A program made the position numbers and the translations under genes. A stretch of DNA of 5,219 nucleotides, taken from assembly GCA_022750355.1 (NCBI GenBank), contig JAKIVW010000078.1, positions 3,463-8,681 on the forward strand, written 5' to 3'. Below are positions 4,950 through 5,219 of the stretch, piece after piece; within the stretch, counting starts at the first letter, position 1; each line of letters begins with the position of its first letter. The notes below the pieces were generated by a model, which was not told the origin of the DNA, ran no database searches, and worked only from the letters and a program-made list of their open reading frames with translations. This DNA comes from Thermoplasmata archaeon. Its GTDB lineage: Archaea > Thermoplasmatota > Thermoplasmata > Lutacidiplasmatales > UBA184.

Positions 4950-5219
4950 ATGGCGTCGATCACCGAAGCCGAGCTCACCCGCGCGGTCGAACGAACGCTC
5001 GTGGTCCACGGCAAGATGACGGCGGACCAGGCCCGTCCGACGGCCCGGATGGTCCTCGGCTATTTCGGGGCCGAAGGGACGGTCCTCGACAACAAGCTCT
5101 CCAGCGAGGACCGGGACCGGTTCTACCAGCTCGAGGAGGAGGGGTTGTTGACCAGCGAGGAGGAGGACGCCACCGTCTCCCGGGGCAAGACCTGGCGGAT
5201 CCACTACTGGCTGCTCAAG
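4950..5219 (+). CDS. Small DUF6015-like protein (3' end cut off by window edge)
   Basis: This is a plus-strand coding region of 90 codons with no stop, in frame exactly to the window end (last codon AAG). The product starts MASITEAELTRAVERTL. Recognisable blocks are ARMVLGYFG (32-40), VLDNKLSSEDRDRFYQLEEE (45-64), GLLTSEEEDATVS (65-77) and TWRIHYWLLK (81-90). I recall similar proteins annotated as DUF6015 in Thermoplasmatota, recognised by the block around EDRDxFYxLEEEGLL and the RIHYWLLK end. Family members are about 90-110 residues, so only a few residues should be missing. Three helices followed by a beta-rich end suggest a winged-helix-like fold; that is inference and no function is known. 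ATG at 4950 fits the TATA-like element at 4913-4920. An in-frame GTG at 4932 would lie too close to it. The gene is divergent from pus10. Confidence 0.82.
   Translation, partial: MASITEAELTRAVERTLVVHGKMTADQARPTARMVLGYFGAEGTVLDNKLSSEDRDRFYQLEEEGLLTSEEEDATVSRGKTWRIHYWLLK

Noticed and set aside
4853..5014. Extension of pus10 upstream to an ATG at 5014.
   Set aside because: The added 54 residues show no family similarity, overlap the divergent gene on the plus strand and cross the likely promoter; GTG at 4852 fits better.
4914..5204. Minus-strand open frame of 96 codons at the right edge.
   Set aside because: It is antisense to the DUF6015-like gene, whose plus-strand reading has recognisable conserved blocks.

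Overview
This window reads as chromosomal DNA of a GC-rich archaeon. Six protein genes and one 3'-truncated gene can be supported, plus a second truncated gene at the right end. The archaeal assignment rests on Pus10 tRNA pseudouridine synthase, ribosomal protein L21e, RNA polymerase subunit Rpb4/RpoF and the archaeal DUF655 protein, all in one tight cluster. Codons use G or C at the third position almost throughout. The right-edge gene resembles DUF6015, a small family that I recall mainly from Thermoplasmatota. My best guess is therefore an uncultured high-GC Thermoplasmatota lineage; the phylum is inference, the domain is not.

Layout, right to left on the minus strand: pus10 (4852-3617), rpl21e (3612-3298), rpoF (3305-2991), a DUF655 nucleic-acid-binding protein (2975-2430), rsmA/ksgA (2467-1574), a class I SAM-dependent methyltransferase (1518-661) and a COMT-like O-methyltransferase (562 to the left edge, 3' end missing). 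On the plus strand, a DUF6015-like gene starts at 4950 and runs off the right edge, divergent from pus10 across a 97-bp spacer. The first five minus-strand genes overlap or lie within 15 nt of each other and look like one operon. The two downstream methyltransferase genes follow after short gaps of 55 and 98 bp, each of which holds a weak TATA-like stretch.

Functionally the core is an information-processing operon. Pus10 makes pseudouridine in the tRNA T-loop, L21e is a large-subunit ribosomal protein, Rpb4 is part of the polymerase stalk, DUF655 is a predicted nucleic-acid binder, and RsmA dimethylates two adenines near the 3' end of 16S rRNA. In many archaea a PrmC/HemK-type methyltransferase follows rsmA. 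Here that position is held by an unrelated-looking small-molecule-type methyltransferase and then an O-methyltransferase, which is the least expected part of the window. Start codons at several promoter-proximal genes lie about 25 nt downstream of AT-rich hexamers, which suggests leaderless or nearly leaderless transcripts. I see no mobile element, CRISPR array, tRNA, rRNA or long repeat. Most of the window is a conserved archaeal housekeeping cluster rather than a new system.
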